DNA of 64,000 nucleotides. Source: Heliocidaris erythrogramma. Taxonomy: Eukaryota > Echinodermata > Echinoidea > Camarodonta > Echinometridae. The stretch spans positions 24,304,006-24,368,005 of the forward strand of contig CM046859.1 in assembly GCA_025617745.1 (NCBI GenBank), in the 5' to 3' direction. Below the pieces are notes generated by a model that was not told the DNA's origin, made no database searches, and worked only from the letters and a program-made list of their open reading frames with translations. Positions 1 through 12,943 of the stretch are shown piece by piece (within the stretch, counting starts at the first letter, position 1; the number at the start of each line of letters is the position of its first letter). The position numbers and the translations under genes were made by a program.

Positions 1-899
1 ATGTATCACTAGAAACTGGGAAGCTTACAGATGGCAATCGTATAAGTTTTATGTCAACTGCGTATCTGATGATTATAAAAACAACACAAATAAAAGCTCT
101 TCTCAGCATCTGGAATATCCAAGGATTTGCCAGAAATATAGCGATGTTTTGATGTCGTCACACTCGGGATCGATCCTGCTTAAGCAGACGACGTCCTATA
201 ATGAATGAACGTAATTGCAATGCAATTATTTATCAAATTATAAAGAGTTTGGTGTATTTAAACATGACCTTATTTCACACCATTATAAAGGGAAAGTGAA
301 ACTGATTCTGATAGCTAAAACCGTTTGATTGTAAATACACAGGAGAAGGGTCAATGATCAATGAAATAAACCCCACTTTCAAATTGAAAAGCCCTCCGAA
401 TAATAGCAGGATGGTATTCGTTCCCTCTTGAAACGCCGAACATGCCCCGGTGCAAGCAGCTGAAAATAGAATGGCGTCTTATTTTGTTTACAAGTCACTG
501 ATTCCTTTATTTTTTTAACGCTGCATTTTTCATCAAAATAATACCATACACGAAGTTAAGAGTGAGGCAACAGACTAACATTAAGACTGACGCTAGTGAA
601 GGAAGAGAATAAGTGAAGAGGAGATGACAAAATAGGCTCTGGAAAATGTGTAAGATGTTATGGGACATCGTCTGCTTAAACAGGACTGGTCCATGGTGTG
701 TCGTCACATATCTCAGCAGCGTTCGAGGAGCTCTTCAGCTGCTATATCGGGGGCTGTATTTTACCGTTTTATAATTGATAATAATCATTACTTCAAATGT
801 TTCCAAGCGTTGAATTTGGATAACCTTGTTTAATTTATGCCATCTATGCAATAATAAGTATTACGCCACTATTTAAAATCATTAAAATTCTACTTTAAG
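1..899 (+). mobile_element. Partial copy (P3) of palindromic repeat family P
   Basis: The whole stretch is the reverse complement of about 9600-10470 and matches 19694-20450 in the same orientation, so it is a third copy of family P, cut by the window edge. Inside it, about 160-205 and 657-705 form an imperfect inverted pair centred on CTGCTTAAGCAG and AGACGACGTCC-like words, which gives a foldback of about 550 bp. No coding potential is credible. Similarity stops near 899, where a LINE reading frame begins, so P3 appears to abut or be inserted into that LINE. Confidence 0.75.
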
Positions 900-1731
900 T
901 CCCTCAAGGTCAATGATATTAATTTCCTACAAAAAGCTCTATTCATGTTTAAGTATAACTCCAACCTTTTACCCCCAGTATTTGCAACATTATTTCAATC
1001 GAACACACAAATTCACGCATATCCCACCAGACAATCAAAAAATGTGCATTTATTAAACCCCAGGACTGCTCTTGCACATAATTCTATTAGGCACTCTGGC
1101 CCTGATGTATGGAATTCCCTTCCTCCCGAAATAAAAAACATGACTTTAATGTACTCTTTCAAGCGAGCAGCAAAAAATCACCTAATTAAGCAATATTCCC
1201 CACAATAATGATTTTGTAGTACACCCATAATATCTTGTATAATTATGTAAATAGGACCCATGACTTGGCACATTTTCACCTCTTTGGGAGGCAGATATGA
1301 TATTAGTTTACAAAACGAGTTTACCACTTGCTATTATGTTAATATCATGTCTGCCTCTCAAACCGGATGATTAACTCTCTATTGTTAATACAGTTGTTAT
1401 TTAAAATATTTGGAAAGGTACAATTGCCTCATTTTATCCTCCTCTCTTCATCCCTATTTCTCTCTGTATCCTCTTCCCATTCTCTCTATCATTATTTTTT
1501 AATTATATTTTATCTCAAAGGGCTTTCATGCTGTCAAGCCTCGGCTTATTATGAAAACCCTCTTGTTTGATTTCTCTTTCTATAATCCTACTGTTAGCCT
1601 TGTAGTTTAAGATATATTAATGTCATGATGTTCCATTGTATTGTATATCGCATAATTTGTATAACGTATGCATTATTTGATGAATTGAGAAATCAAGCAG
1701 AAATAAATAAATAAATAAAAATAAATAAATA
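900..1731 (+). pseudogene. LINE-A 3' end: C-terminus of ORF2 plus 3' UTR and tail
   Basis: The open frame to the stop at 1206-1208 has the C-terminal signature of CR1/L2-group LINE ORF2 proteins: LLPPVF, then H-x-Y-x-T-R, then GPDVWNSLPPEIK, then SFKRAAKNHL. This is the region after the reverse transcriptase. The remaining 520 bp are a 3' UTR ending in a (TAAA)n-type tail at about 1703-1731, typical of LINE termini. Everything 5' of residue about 15 of this segment is missing, because P3 replaces it. Not a host gene. Clade assignment is by motif only. Confidence 0.8.
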
Positions 1732-1744
1732 ATTGACCTTTATA

Positions 1745-2631
1745 CTTCACAGCTTGCTGACGATTGTCAAGGCAGTCAATTACTAATGAAATTAACCATG
1801 GTCGAACATGATGATCTACTAACTTAGTAACAAGCAAATTGTGGTTGATTCTATATCAATATCAGACCCAATCTGTAGAAAATGATCATTAATACAGTTG
1901 GCCGCCTCTTTAAAATTATTAACATGATCAGTTGAGAGGCCAGGAATATTGATGGTTAGTTGGTCTTGAGGTCCATTAGTAAGCAACTTTATCTGACGAT
2001 ACCAGTTCGCAGGATTCTGTATTTTCAATTTACGAACTCTTTTATTGTAAAAGTCCTTTTTTGCATTTCTTATTGCTATTTGCTAATGAGACTTTATTCC
2101 TCAAATGACGTTATAGGGCGTGATTATTTAAATGCCAAGCTCGTTGTCTCTTTAGAATTCAAGATTTAATATTGCAGTTCATCAAAGGTTTATCATTCTC
2201 ATGTAAAGAAATGGTTTTTACAGGTAAGTATTTATCAACATTCGTTTTTAGAGAATTGAAAATTAAGTCACATTTGGCAGAAGGATTGTCAGTCAAGTAA
2301 ACATCGTGCCGAAACTCCGGATTCCACTGTCTCGTAGGGTGCGCACATACCGTTTCTTAGTTTTATTTTTATTTTGCGACTCACAAATCCGATCATGATT
2401 GGAAGGACACCACAAGACACAATTGTGATCGCTCATGCCTATCGGAGCAATAATCTGAATGTCACAGTATAGATTATGACAATTACTGATAAACTTATCT
2501 AAAATGTTGGTTCCTTGTGTTGGTAACGTGACTACCTGTCTAAAACAATCATTTAAAAGCAATTGACTATCATCCAAGTCGTTGAAATCTCCTAGAATTG
2601 AAATTGCTGCATCTGGGTACTTAACCAATAG
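1745..2631 (-). pseudogene. LINE-B ORF2, second half of endonuclease to start of RT region
   Basis: On the minus strand 2293-2628 encodes the C-terminal half of an apurinic endonuclease domain, with the motif ILGDFNDLDDSQ and the catalytic-type block IAPIGMSDHNCVLW. Downstream, with a stop and frameshifts, 1819-2028 encodes the linker between endonuclease and reverse transcriptase (NPANWYRQIK). The reverse transcriptase core is absent because the copy ends near 1745. It continues the endonuclease started at 3352-3809 and is separated from it by the MITE at 2632-3350. A decayed CR1/L2-type LINE. Confidence 0.8.
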
Positions 2632-3350
2632 TGCCTAGTTCACATATTTGCCGCGGAAAGCCGTGCGATATAAGCGTCTACGATTTTCCGTGCGATTTTG
2701 CGGGCATCGTACGTCTCTAAGGGCTACGGCATTTGTATTCACATTGTCTACGGGCATCGTGCAATTGGTTCTTCGGGGCCTCATGGGCAACCCGTCTAAA
2801 TTCCGTACGGGCATTGTGCGATGTCAATGCAGTTGCCGTACAGTCTCCACAACCTCCATGAGGAAATCGTACGGAGCCCGCACGGCTCCCGTGGCGAGGC
2901 TTCACGGAGGTGGTGCGGTGACTGTGCAGTCGCCGTGCCGTTTGAGGATCCCAATCCCCAGCAATAGGGATTATGTGTACATATTTCATATTTTACGGGT
3001 ACTGCAGCGAGCGGCAACCTTGCGCTAGCTGTGCGAGGGCCGTGTGAATGTACAATCTCGTTACGATTTTTTTTTGCCATTTCCACCAAAAATCGTGCGT
3101 TTGCTGCACGATCACGCTTGGCCATTGCACGGTGCCCGTGCGAGGATTGTGCGATGTCACCTACGACATGTCTACGGGCTACGGTCTTACGATTTTTAAA
3201 AATTTGTCAAACTCCTCTCGATAACAAATCGTAGACGCACGAAAATCTTACAGCCTCCCCACGGAGGTCGCCCGGAGGCCGCGCGGAAAGGGGGATACGG
3301 GCAGTTTACGGGCTCCGCAGACACATCGCAAGCCAAATGTGAACTAGGCA
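2632..3350. mobile_element. PIF/Harbinger-like MITE inserted in LINE-B endonuclease
   Basis: The ends are inverted repeats: TGCCTAGTTCACAT at 2632-2645 and ATGTGAACTAGGCA at 3337-3350. Removing the insert restores the LINE-B reading frame, so the boundaries are firm. Flanks are TAG on the left and TAA on the right, against TAA in the restored site. This fits a 3-bp TWA target duplication with one later substitution, as in PIF/Harbinger elements. The inside is GC-rich, rich in CpG and in short self-similar words such as GGGCATCGT and CGTGCG. It has no transposase. Confidence 0.7.
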
Positions 3351-3351
3351 T

Positions 3352-4330
3352 AAGCTATTAATTGAAGTTGTCAAGTGTTCAATGTACTCATTCGCCATGA
3401 CATGTCGCGGAGGGAAATATATCACACATACGATGATACAAGAAACATTCCTTGGTAACCTTGGTGGTCGCATTATTATCCACTGAACTTCAATATTATT
3501 TGGTATATTTATTTCTAGGTCATGAGGATTAAACCTGTGCTTAACATATATTGCTATACCACCACCTTGTTTTCCAACGCGAGATTTTGAGAATGTTACA
3601 TATCCTGGAATTGAAAATGAGTCAAGCGGTGTTTCTCTGACCCACCACGTCTCAGTAGTGATCGCCAAAACATCGACATCATATTGATTTGCGACAATAG
3701 ACAACTCATCAAACTTATTGGTAATTGAACGAACATTAGATAACTGAACACAATGGAAGTCACAGGAATGTTCTCCATGAGTAGATTGTATAAATTTCAC
3801 ATATTTCAAAATTCATGGACATTTCCTTTCAGCCTTTTTTCTCTTTTTACGATGAGTAATTAAGACTGGTATCCGATTTTCATTAGAAAGCATCAAATTC
3901 TTCAATTTCCTAGACCCAGCTCTTTTGCCACGGTGACTGGGAGAATGTGACGAGATGTTTAAAGTTTTAATATTCTCTAGGTTTCAGGTGGTAATTTGTT
4001 GTCATAGGTGCTACTTGTTAAATTGTACAGCTCAGAAACTGAGTATTTCCGGCACGTATGTTCTGGAACAGTGTTAGCTAGGCCCCGGGTTTGGCTGAAT
4101 ATCCCCACATGATAACAGTTCAAGATTGGAAGTTGACATAGAGTTGACATAATATATGATAGGAGCTTTGAAGTATTTGCGGTGATATAATGTTTGCCAT
4201 TAACAGATTCGTTCAGGAGCAAAACAAGATGAGACCGTTTGTGGTTGTGTGCAACATATGCACAGTGCACATATAACAAGATAGGGAGAACATGATGAAT
4301 GAGTAGGCTCATCATTCATTGAGTCCTTCT
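3352..4330 (-). pseudogene. LINE-B ORF2 N-terminus (start of APE endonuclease)
   Basis: 3352-3809 (minus) encodes the N-terminal endonuclease half: NVRSITNKFDEL, then DVLAITTETWW, GYVTFSKSRVGKQGGGIAIYVK. The E-T-W and R-x3-GGG-x-A-x-Y blocks are standard for LINE APE domains. The expected ITETWW is ITTETWW here, so there is a one-codon difference. Upstream, 3810-4315 encodes the basic leader seen before the endonuclease in CR1-group ORF2 proteins (SHRGKRAGSRKLK), interrupted by two stops. The first start codon is uncertain. It belongs with the fragment at 1745-2631. Confidence 0.8.
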
Positions 4331-7300
4331 CTTTGTTGGAAGTAGAAAAGTTTTCCAAAGTTGGGTGACTTTCAACAAAAGCAGGTACAATAGCAGGGGT
4401 GCAACAAAAGATAAGCTACGTGAGAAGGTTTTTGCTTGGTAATGGCCGTTCTCACAGTGCAGATATGGCGATTGGCAAATTATCTGTCATCCAGAAATAC
4501 GCAAGACTGAAGCAATAAAAACCTCTCAAATTTGTCCTGTAAGGCTGTAAGGCTGTAAGGTCCTTGAAGTGTCCAAAATCATCTGGCACATCATACTGGA
4601 AGAAATCCCACAATATACCTCAATAAGATCAATCATTGTTGGAGCTCAATAATACATGTACCATGGTCTGCCTGCTAGGCGAACACGTAAAGTAGTTGGC
4701 TGTTGGCTTAATAGCATCCTAAAAGGAATTTCTTTTCATTTGTTTTCATTTTATAAATAAGCATTTTTTACTTTTCAAGGCAGACCTTTCATATTCATTA
4801 CTCCTCTCCCTGCCCCCATCTAAAAATGTGGACTTTCCATTTTCTTTATAAGGCAAAGCAAATTTTATCACTTTACAGTTAGCAAGAAATAGAATAGTGC
4901 AGTACAGTAATGGCATAATATTCAAACTGTCCTTTTTGAGAGAGACAAGATGAGAAACTAAAACAAACTATGAAGACCAATAATAAAGAGTGTAGATAGA
5001 ATTTAACAATACAAGCAACATCATATACAAGTAATTCATGTTGTGGCTTAACTGAGTGAATGCACGTGCCACAAAACTTGAATTATTTTTTTTAAAGAAT
5101 GGGTCTACATTATAAAGATTAAAATGTGGATACAAAACCGATTGAAGACACCAGAGTCATGCCTGTGGAGGCTGCAATTTGCTTCCTTTAATGTACGAAA
5201 TCATATAAGCGCAGCCAAACAGTATAGTGTGCATCTCAGTGTGAGCATTTTAAGTCCTTGCCAATATGAAAGTACACACATTTCATTGCATCTTAAGTTT
5301 GTACGAGCCAGATCGAGGCATGCATACGTACGGACATCTCATCATTATCACTTTTTGATGGGAACTCTTTTGCCCAGTCACATGGTGTCATATAACCAAC
5401 AAGAATGCTAAATTCTAAAACCCGTTTTACAAAACACAATAACACACAATGAGTTATCATGCATATTACAAGTACATGAACTTGGTGAAATACATCTGTA
5501 AGAAAGTTCTAGATACATGTAGTTAAGCAAAGATGTTGTACAGATAATTTTAACCTGTCACTTTGACAAATGGATCAAGGAAAGTGTAAGTGTTGAGATC
5601 ATTTCTCCAACGGGAAAGTCTTTTCAAATAATGTTCATTATATCCAATAATTTCATTGGAAAATATGAAAAACCTCTTCAAATGTTTTGATCTGTCTGTT
5701 CATCCCCATTATTTTCACATGGTGTCCAGGGGAAATCTATTTCAAATAGTTATTGGTTACCCTCTAAAATGTGCTAAATTGACTGGATTACAGTCCCAAA
5801 ATGTTTATTAAAGTGAAAGTAAGAAAAAAAGAAAATGTGTTCCATAATATTCCTATCAATTAATGCAAGAATGTTGAAATAATAATGAGTAATGCTTGTA
5901 AATTGATAGAATGTAGAATTTTTATTAGAAGAGAAGTTGGATTGAATTATGCACCAATTACAAAGGAGAGAATAAGATAGAAATATGTAATCTGGGCCTG
6001 TATTCAATTCATTACTTAAGTACGAAATGAGTATTTGACTTAGTTTTCCGCTGAAATAAAATACTTCAGCAACTTTGGTATTCATTTAATCTTTTCCTAA
6101 AATGTTATAGTTGAAGAAGAAGAAAATATGAGTAAAAATAATCGTAATCCAAATTCAAAACATTAATGCTGTATTCATTCAGCAGGAAGTAAAACAAAAA
6201 TGATAATGAATAACTGTAATTATGTGTACCCCACCCCCTTCTCGCATTGAATTGTTAGGGGGGGAGAAAAGGGGAACTTCAAAAAGAGAAAAAGTGCCCC
6301 CAATCATATGGAGGGGAAAAAAGGATTATCTTTTTTAAAAAGAGAGACAAAGGAAGGGAGAGAGGGCAGGCAACATACACAGATATTACAACCCCCTTCT
6401 AGTTCTACACCCTACCATCACTTGATGGCTTTGTTCTCTTACATTCCGTCTACCCAGTAAGTCTAATGTCCCTCATCCCAAAGACACATGTTCCCCTTCA
6501 ATGACTGGACCCAACCTCTGCCACTAGCAATACATACAACTTGAATCGATTGATGGGGAGTGATGAGAATTCAGGTTTGGTGATTTTTGTTTGAACATGA
6601 TGTGTATAAAATATATGCTATATATACTTTGTAACTTTAATTAATTTACAGTGGGTTTAGAAAATATGGGTAACAAAATAGCAATTGTCCTAATCTGATG
6701 TGTCATTCTGGATGTATGATTCCTTTTCATTAATTTTATTCACAGTTCAGTCAGTGATAAGTGTGTTTTTTAATTTTGAAACATGTTAATTAGATGTCAG
6801 GAAGATGTTAAGCAGTTTATGTTTTAGTAATTTTTCCCCTCCATTTCTATTTTACTGTGAAGGAATTTATGAAATAACTTTAGAAGGTACCTGTATAAGA
6901 AGGGTGAATTGTCTGCTGCTATTAAATTGACGTAGATTGACAAGATGTCCAATTAACTACATGTACTTTCATACTGTTATCTTGATTGATACGAGTCATA
7001 GGCACATTGTTTTTTTCCCAAATGGTGCTATCTAGAGTATTATCAAGATGTGAAAAAGTAACTGATTAATCAAAAGATAGGCAATAAATATAGAGAGATT
7101 GGACAAGTGCCTTTTTGTATCTTACAACAAAAATGCACTTTTTTAAAACAATGGAGCTCCTACAAAGGATGAACAGAAAACAGAGAGTACTACATTTAAC
7201 CTTGCACTTGAGGTCGCATAAGTCAAACTTCGCCTTAGTCAAATCAATTTAACTGACCGAACTATGCAAAACGTGTTATTTATATTTCCTAAGTCAAATT

Positions 7301-7610
7301 TTGCATAAGTCGAACTATTCTACAGTTAACTGTATTTTGGGACATTGGAATTCCCCAGATTCTAATTAATACATGATCAAGCATCGTCATCATAAACAAT
7401 AACCAGACTGTGTTTTTAATGATTAAAAAAAAACATGTCTGCCTCTGTGCCCCCATACCTTCTTGGCTTGACAGCGACATACGAGAAGTTGTCCCATACC
7501 TCGTAGCATCTAGTGTTATTCAATAACAATCATGATACACACAACAACGACAATCAGGAAATTTGGTTGAGAAAGCAGATTAAAATAGCACCGCAGCAAT
7601 AATGTCTTAC
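4331..7610. other. AT-rich stretch without recognised genes
   Basis: I see no protein family, RNA gene or clear transposon boundary. There is a short local tandem repeat of AAGGCTGT near 4540-4560 and a purine-rich patch at about 6245-6370. Reading frames here are short and of low complexity. Confidence 0.5.
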
Positions 7611-7614
7611 CTTA

Positions 7615-7960
7615 GGCAAACTGGAATGCACATCACATTGGCAGTGAAACTTGGGAGGTCATTGCCATTCAGGAATATTTCGTTCCAGTAGCTCCAGCAA
7701 GAAATCTTTTCCAGCACAAACCTTCTGTCACTAGTGTCGGAATTATGAGTAGCGGCGGTCGGAGTCGGCAGTTATAAAGCCTGGTGATATGATGTCGTCT
7801 GATTTGGGATCGTGCATACATACGCTCTGGAAAATAGTAAATGAATGGTGAAGGATTAGTAGCCGTCTTTTGAAAAGAATATCGGGGAGATATAAACGCG
7901 CCGAAGCTACACCGGTGGAACTGAGGGGCGGGAAACTTGAAATAGCTACCCAAGCCACGT
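7615..7960 (-). other. Possible non-coding first exon of a host gene (minus strand)
   Basis: Reading the minus strand, a segment with less A+T than its surroundings ends at a good splice donor (CCTAAG then GTAAGAC at about 7615). It includes a TATA-like GCGCGTTTATATC about 300 bp upstream of the donor. No long frame runs through it and no protein family is recognised. It could be a 5' UTR exon or chance. The suggestion rests on composition and one splice-like site. Confidence 0.2.
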
Positions 7961-8158
7961 GTATCTCAGGACTTAGCTGAAAAGGATTGTCAGCTACTAA
8001 AATATAGAAGCTTCGAATACTGTGAGCTCAAACGTTTGATTTATGATATAATTTGCACCCTATAAGGTAAGATTTTTAACCGACCTGGCGTTTCGAAATA
8101 CCCACTCACTATAGCACTTTGATTAATATTATTAACCAAATGATGTGATTCATTCAAA

Positions 8159-9053
8159 ATGGCTAAAACTGCCTCCTCTGGGGAGGAGGCATACGAAGAT
8201 TTTGTTAGCGCAATTTATAACCAATCTCAAGGCGGAATACGTCCATCATCGCCAATGATGGCTCAGAATGTATTTAGTATTAATACGATTACTGAAGCTA
8301 GAGGAGAGACAACAGAAGAAGAAGAATGGCTTTATGCCGCACCAAAGAGGGTTAGGACTAACCAGAGAAAGTCAAAAAGAGCGAGGATTAGTACCATTAA
8401 TGACTCGCCTGTCCAACAACAAGGGTTAACCATTATTGTGCAAGGAATTGAATCCAATATTGTCAAACTTAACCCGATCAAAAGGGATAAATTTCTGCAT
8501 GAAAAGATTGGCCAAGTACAGAAGATAGAAAGAGGAAGGCAAAACTTAAAGATAACATGTAAAAACCAAAACCAAGTAGACAAATTGAAATCTATGACAG
8601 AATTTGCAGGAATTGCAATCAAAACTGATGTGTATGATCCAGACAAGAAGAGAAGGAAAGGAGTTATAAGGGTAAGTTCGGATGTTGAAGAAGAGGAATT
8701 ATTAGAAGTCTTAAAGAAGGATAAGGTTATAGGAGTCAAAAGGTTAAAAAAAGAATCGACGGGGAGTTGAAAAACACTCCGTCGGTTCTTTTAACCGTTG
8801 AGAGAAAAGAAGTGCCGAAAGAATTATATTTTGCATATGAACGCTACGAAGTATTTGAATATGTACCCCCACCACCTCGATGCTATAAATGCCAAATGTT
8901 TGGACACGTGGCAGATAGTTGTAAGAGAAAAATGCGTTGCGTACGTTGTGGAGAGGGCATAGCTATAATAACTGTCCCAACCAAGAGGACCAAGAGTCCC
9001 CTAAATGTTGCAGGTGCAAACAAAATCACTCGGCGGCATATTTGGGACGCACT
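8159..9053 (+). pseudogene. LINE-C ORF1, gag-like protein with zinc knuckles
   Basis: The frame starts at ATG 8159 (context AAAATGG) and runs 203 residues. It is rich in acidic and basic residues (EEEEW, KRVRTNQRKSKRAR) and has an RNA-binding-like middle part. A one-base shift near 8764 moves the protein to the next frame, which carries YVPPPPRCYKC and the knuckle C-x2-C-x4-H-x4-C (CYKCQMFGHVADSC). A second shift near 8960 hides a second knuckle (CVRC..GH....C) and a third CxxC. This is ORF1 of a Jockey/CR1/I-type LINE and acts in retrotransposon RNP formation. It ends abruptly at P1. A matching downstream piece lies at 13596-13745. Confidence 0.8.
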
Positions 9054-11275
9054 ACCAAAGACTTTAAATAGTATCAAGAGAGATTACTCTGACCTACTTC
9101 CGTAGTACACTTTAGAGGCGTAAATTCCTGTGGTAGAAACAGACTCGGGGAAAATACGTTCCCCATAGGTATAACACGTGAAAAGATGTCTCACTTTTTC
9201 TTGATATTTCATATCTTACTCTATCTTTTTCAAGTCTGATTTTTGCACGAGAAAAAGGATGGATAGTTCAAAAAAACATTTCTTGAACCCTTTTTGTCAA
9301 TAAATGCCGCTATGAATCCCTTGGATCATGCCTGCTTTTTGACAGAGTCATCTACCATAGGGTTAACACGTGAAAACATGGATTTTAAAAATGATTATAG
9401 TTCCTCTAGTATTACCTTGAATTTAGTGCAAATGTGGCTTACATGTAATTTGAGACTCTGAAAAGGCTTAATGAAGGCTCAGAAGGTGCAAGGGACCCCG
9501 CATAAATCCCCGGGAATATGCATGCTTTTGGCCTTCCATCTCCCATAGGTTAACACGCAAAACGGGGATTTTTTAAAGTAGAACGTTAATGATTTTAAAT
9601 ATTGGCTTAATACTTATTATTGCATAGATGTCATAAATTAAACAAGGTTATCCAAATTCAACGCTTGGAAACATTTGAAGTAATGATTATTATCAATTAT
9701 AAAACGGTAAAATACAGCCCCCGATATAGCAGCTGAAGAGCTCCTCGAACGCTGCTGAGATATGTGACGACACACCATGGACCAGTCCTGTCTAAGCAGA
9801 CGATGTCCCATAACATCTTACACATTTTTCAGAGCCTATTTTGTCATCTCCTCTTCACTTATTTCTCTTCCTTCACTAGCGTCAGTCTTAATGTTAGTCT
9901 GTTGCCTCACTCTTAACTTCGTGTATGGTATTATTTTGATGAAAAATGAAGCGTTAAAAAAATAAAGGAATCAGTCACTTGTAAACAAAATAAGACGCCA
10001 TTGTATTTTCAGCTGTTTGCATCGGGGCATGTTCGGCGTTTCAAGAGGGAACGAATACCATCCTGCTATTATTCGGAGGGCTTTTCAATTTGAAAGTGGG
10101 GTTTATTTCATTGATCATTGACCCTTCTCTTATATATTTACAATCAAACGGTTTTAGCTATCAGAATCAGTTTCACTTTCCCTTTATAATGGTGTGAAAT
10201 AAGGTCATGTTTAAATACACCGAACTCTTTATAATTTGATAAATAATTGCATTGCAATTACGTTCATTCATTATAGGACGTCGTCTGCTTAAGCAGGATC
10301 GATCCCGAGTGTGACGACATCAAAACATCGCTATATTTCTGGCGAATCCTCGGATATTCCAGATGCTGAGAAGAGCTTTTATTTGTGTTGTTTTTATAAT
10401 CACCAGATACGCAGTTGACATAAAACTTATACGATTGCCATCTGTAAGCTTCCCAGTTTCTAGTGATACATTAATTGCCATATTTGTGATTTTCTTTGAA
10501 TATCTACTTTAATGATTATAATTCCCGCAGAATTACATCAAAATTTTGAAAAATGTGCCTTGAATAAAATTTAAAGCTCTGAAAATGTATAATTAAGACT
10601 CAACTAGTTGAATAAATCCCCGGGTATATGCATGCTTTTGACCAAAAACGTCTCGCCTGCCATAGGTTAACACGCGAAAACAAAGTTTAGGGTGATTATA
10701 ATTCCCTTTGTTTTTCTTTGAAAATGTAAAAAATGTGATTTACATGAAATTTAAAGCTCTGATAAGGTATAATTAAGGCTTGATGAGCCCAGTAAACCCC
10801 CATAAATCCCCGGGAATATGCATGCTTTTGGCGTTCCAGCTCCCATAGGTTAATACATGAAAACAGGGGTTTTTAAATGATTTTAATTCCCCTAGTATTT
10901 ATTTGAAATTATGAAAAATGTTATTTACATGAAATTTAAATCTCTGAAAGGGTATAATTGAGGCTCGATGAGTCCAATAAACCCCGCACAAGAGTCCCCG
11001 GGAATATGCATGCTTTTGACCAAAAAAAATAATTTGCCATACTACACGTGAATTCCAATTTTGTTATCGATGACCTAATGTGGGCGTGTACCGATCACGT
11101 GAGATCGACGACATCCAATGAGATCGTGCACTAGCAGACGACCATGTAGCAGACGTACGTTTTAGAAGACGTACGGTTAGAAGAAACTGTAAGTAAATTC
11201 CAGTTCACTATTATATTTCTAATGTACCAGAGGCAAAATTCAATGTGTTAAATTCATAAATTTGTATAATTCCTA
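9054..11275 (-). repeat. P1, left arm of a giant inverted repeat
   Basis: This segment is the reverse complement of P2 (17402-21112, minus its LINE insert) along nearly its whole length. Shared landmarks are AAAGACTTTAAATAG at the outer end, several blocks holding GCATGCATATTCCCGGGG, the palindromic CTGCTTAAGCAG region near 10290, and the GTACCGATCACGTGAGATCG region near 11090. The GCATGCATATTCCC blocks are diverged tandem units of about 185-200 bp. No gene is present. The end of ORF-like sequence at 9054-9105 is part of the repeat, since P2 has it too. Confidence 0.85.
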
Positions 11276-11675
11276 AATTATACAAGTTATAAATGAAGCA
11301 TAATTAGAATTCTATTAATAAGAAGAAGTACAAGTCGAAGAGGTTAGTATATCCCAGGTGTGGCAGTGGAATCACACAAAGAATTTCAAAGTAATTTAAA
11401 ATTCAAATGAGGCATCGAGCCCGAATCACTATAAAAGGACCCGCTTTTCGTTTGGCATTCATCGTTCAAAGTAGATAGGAGGATTGAAAGAAGGAAGAAC
11501 AAAAATAAATGATTTTGTCATCTTCTGTGCTGTGTACTATAAAAGGGAGGGAAAACGGAAGGAAAATTATTCCTGATTGTCAAAAAGGGTGGGACCTCTT
11601 CGACTTGTACTTCTTATTAATAGAATTCTAATTCTACTTCATTTATAACTTGTATAATTTAGGAATTCTATTACA
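11262..11675. repeat. Foldback with arms of about 80 bp
   Basis: 11262-11345 and about 11592-11675 are inverted copies. Both include TAGAATTCTATTAATAAG and the GTACAAGTCGAAGAGG block or its complement, separated by about 245 bp. A third partial direct copy (CGTACAAGTC...AGAGGTTAGCATC) follows at about 11684-11710. The position at the 3' side of the minus-strand DIRS pieces allows it to be a DIRS terminal/internal complementary region, but this is inference. Confidence 0.6.
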
Positions 11676-12177
11676 TAACACTCGTACAAGTCTTTAGAGG
11701 TTAGCATCTTCAAAGCAATCACGCACAGAAGATGGCATATTTTTTACGAAAATGAAAATCACATATTGAAGCACAATTCGTTTATTTCTTGGAGTTTATT
11801 TCATGTAGTCTTCAATATCTATGTCAAAACACGATAAACTGATTTCGTTTATGCATTTAGGAGACCGACTTTAAAAAAGGTCAAACGTTGACATGAGACG
11901 TTACACATAGACATGAAACGTCATAAACTGAATCTTAAAATAAATTATCAATTTTGTCTCCTTTCAATTCCTTTCTTCCTTACTTGTTCCTTCTCAAAAG
12001 CAAATACACAGAAAGTAGTAAACAGAACTTATAAAGGAACGAAATCACGTTCACTCTGAATATTTCCTTGCTATTGTTTTCGCATAAAAACAGGAGAAAG
12101 CATGTCTATCATCATACAAAATAGACATCATACAAAGAAACCTTCGTTTAAAAAATCTTTGATAAACGGCAAACTCC
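11676..12177. other. Unassigned stretch between foldback and DIRS fragment
   Basis: AT-rich sequence of about 500 bp with no recognised coding or repeat family apart from the short repeat of the foldback arm at its start. It may be the 3' part of the DIRS element. Confidence 0.4.
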
Positions 12178-12194
12178 TTACATACAAAGACGCT

Positions 12195-12940
12195 CGTTTG
12201 TATAATAGAGTCTACATAATCATGATAATCTAGCTCTTTGAAGCACTGTTCAGAATCATAACACCAAATGAATTACTAGTATCTGGGAATTTTAGATAAA
12301 ATCCTGCAAATGTCTTAGCATTAGACCAATCGGCTGTCTTCATAATCTCGATTAGGGTAACACCTTGAGCAAAAGCTAATGATGTCGATGCACTGCGGAA
12401 ACTATGAGCAGAAAAAATGTTCGTATAGATGCCAGATGCGGACAGGGTGACTTTCATCCACCTTGCTAAGGTACATGTAGTAAAATATTTATGCGGCTTT
12501 CTTGAGGAGATGAAAAGCTTGGTTTCTTTACTTTCTTCCCTAAGAGGTTCAGTACGTTTGATGTATTCTTTGAGAGTAGACATAACACAAAGTTTAGGAA
12601 TAGCGGGGTACGCTGGTAATTTTGCAACTTGCTTGTTGATACCCTTTTGGGGTGTTGAAGTCTTAAGTAGTTCTTTGACATGAAAAACTGCAAAGTTCTC
12701 GGACATCTGCATTGAACTAATATCTAGATACATAAGAGTCTGCGTCCGTTAAGGCTAGTAACTTTTGACTCAAACTAAGTAAGGACAAGTTCACATTTTC
12801 TGGGAGTGAAGAAAGATAATCTAACACAGTAGATGCATTCCAAGTATAATTATACTTTTGCTTAGGGGGGTCTTTATTAAATACCCCTTTTAACAGACGA
12901 ACAACTAGTGGGTGTTTCCCAACAAGAAATCCATCGATCG
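12195..12940 (-). pseudogene. DIRS-1 tyrosine recombinase
   Basis: On the minus strand about 12770-12935 encodes the recombinase N-terminal core-binding region (FLVGKHPLVVRLLKGVFN, then YNYTWNASTVLDYLSSL). After a stop and frameshift, 12230-12733 encodes the catalytic part. Visible there are the H-x-x-R box (AHSFRSAS), the following TADWSNAKTFAGFY with W in the second-histidine position, and the nucleophilic tyrosine. The first catalytic arginine is not evident near the frameshift, so the enzyme is probably dead. DIRS elements use this enzyme instead of an integrase. The DIRS reverse transcriptase core and RNase H expected just upstream are deleted. Confidence 0.85.
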
Positions 12941-12943
12941 CCG

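Noticed and set aside
2648..3234. Arg-rich frames in the GC-rich MITE
   Set aside because: They overlap on both strands with no start context or domain. They follow from CpG-rich repeated words.
9777..9965. Short hydrophobic frame also present at 507-707
   Set aside because: It is the same P repeat read in two copies. Conservation reflects repeat copying, not coding.
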